The notes beneath the pieces are model-generated. The model saw only the letters and a program-made list of their open reading frames with translations, was not told where the DNA came from and ran no database searches. A stretch of 64,000 nucleotides of DNA from Nephrocerus scutellatus (Eukaryota; Arthropoda; Insecta; Diptera; Pipunculidae). Position 1 is the first letter of the stretch. Each line of letters opens with the position of its first letter. The stretch is taken from contig OX352763.1 of assembly GCA_947095585.1 (NCBI GenBank), forward strand, positions 47,927,981-47,991,980. The letters run 5' to 3'. Below, one piece after another: positions 63,772 to 64,000 of the stretch. Made by a program: the position numbers and the translations under genes.

Positions 63772-64000
63772 TGAAGAGGTGTTCTTCCAAGCTGGCATTA
63801 CCATTGCGTAAGCTTTTCCATCTATCCTATTCTTCTGGACTCTTCCCGAGAAGTTGGAAAACAGCATTTGTCCAGCCCATACCCAAAAAAGGCGAACCGT
63901 CGTCTCCTTCTTCGTACCGACCCATAGCACTTACATCCATTCTTTCCAAGGTCATGGAAACGCTGATCAATTATCAGCTTAAGAAATATCTTGAAACCAA
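63772..64000 (+). mobile_element. LINE 'A', copy 3, runs off the window
   Basis: Starts at GAAGAGGTGTTCTTCC in the RT fingers and continues as AFVQPIPKKGEPSSPSSYRP to the window end. It retains 8 bases (AAGCTGGC, near 63790) that copies 1 and 2 have lost, so the fingers and palm share one frame here. The upstream join is to AAATTCTGATCGTTGGTAAG, a sequence also at 58000. Confidence 0.85.

Overview
The window looks like transposon-rich, gene-poor DNA of an insect, most likely a fly (Diptera). The reasons are the mixture of Ty3/Gypsy and Ty1/copia retroelements, several jockey/CR1/LOA-type LINEs, mariner and a second DDE transposon, a tRNA-derived SINE and abundant short tandem repeats. The species guess (a tephritid-like fly) is an inference from the repeat style only. 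I recognise no intact host gene, rRNA, functional tRNA or CRISPR array. Almost every coding stretch belongs to a mobile element, and nearly all are broken.

Layout. 1-7123: a (TTTG)n tract, then a probable DNA transposon with CACGGAGA ends, split by a Ty3/Gypsy element (1037-5941, TSD tgta) that has lost its integrase core. Two exon-like minus-strand pieces lie at 6135-6524. 7124-9305: a decayed LOA/R1-like LINE. 9400-11214: arrays of about 115-bp and 108-bp units. 11860-13561: a SINE and a dead DDE transposon with long inverted repeats. 13960-22372: a tandem duplication of about 4 kb carrying a LINE broken by a short repeat element. 25080-38090: a SINE and three LINE families inside a second tandem duplication of about 5 kb. 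38640-42420: three copies of another LINE, two of them head to head. 42924-46140: SINEs, a hairpin and a 118-bp satellite with 296-bp higher-order periodicity. 46140-51440: a mariner, a Helitron-type helicase fragment and repeat elements. 51893-55250: the most complete LINE, minus strand. 56088-59196: three adjacent short repeat elements. 59391-63278: a Ty1/copia element without a visible 5' LTR. 63772-64000: the start of a further LINE copy.

The thread through the window is one short non-coding repeat family, called here the ACATGTG element. It has two characteristic ends (AAATTCTCTATATTAAC, and a TAGAGAATTTA block leading to GGGTTGTTTTTTTA), a tetranucleotide microsatellite at a fixed place, and internal units of about 115 bp centred on the palindrome TACACATGTGTA. 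It occurs about twenty times, in both orientations, sometimes head to tail. One copy interrupts a LINE reading frame, which fixes both of its borders. In architecture it resembles the DINE-1/Helentron-derived elements of flies. It is the best candidate for something worth describing, although its class is inferred and not shown.

No pathway or operon can be built from these genes. Their relations are those of nested insertions, later duplication and decay.
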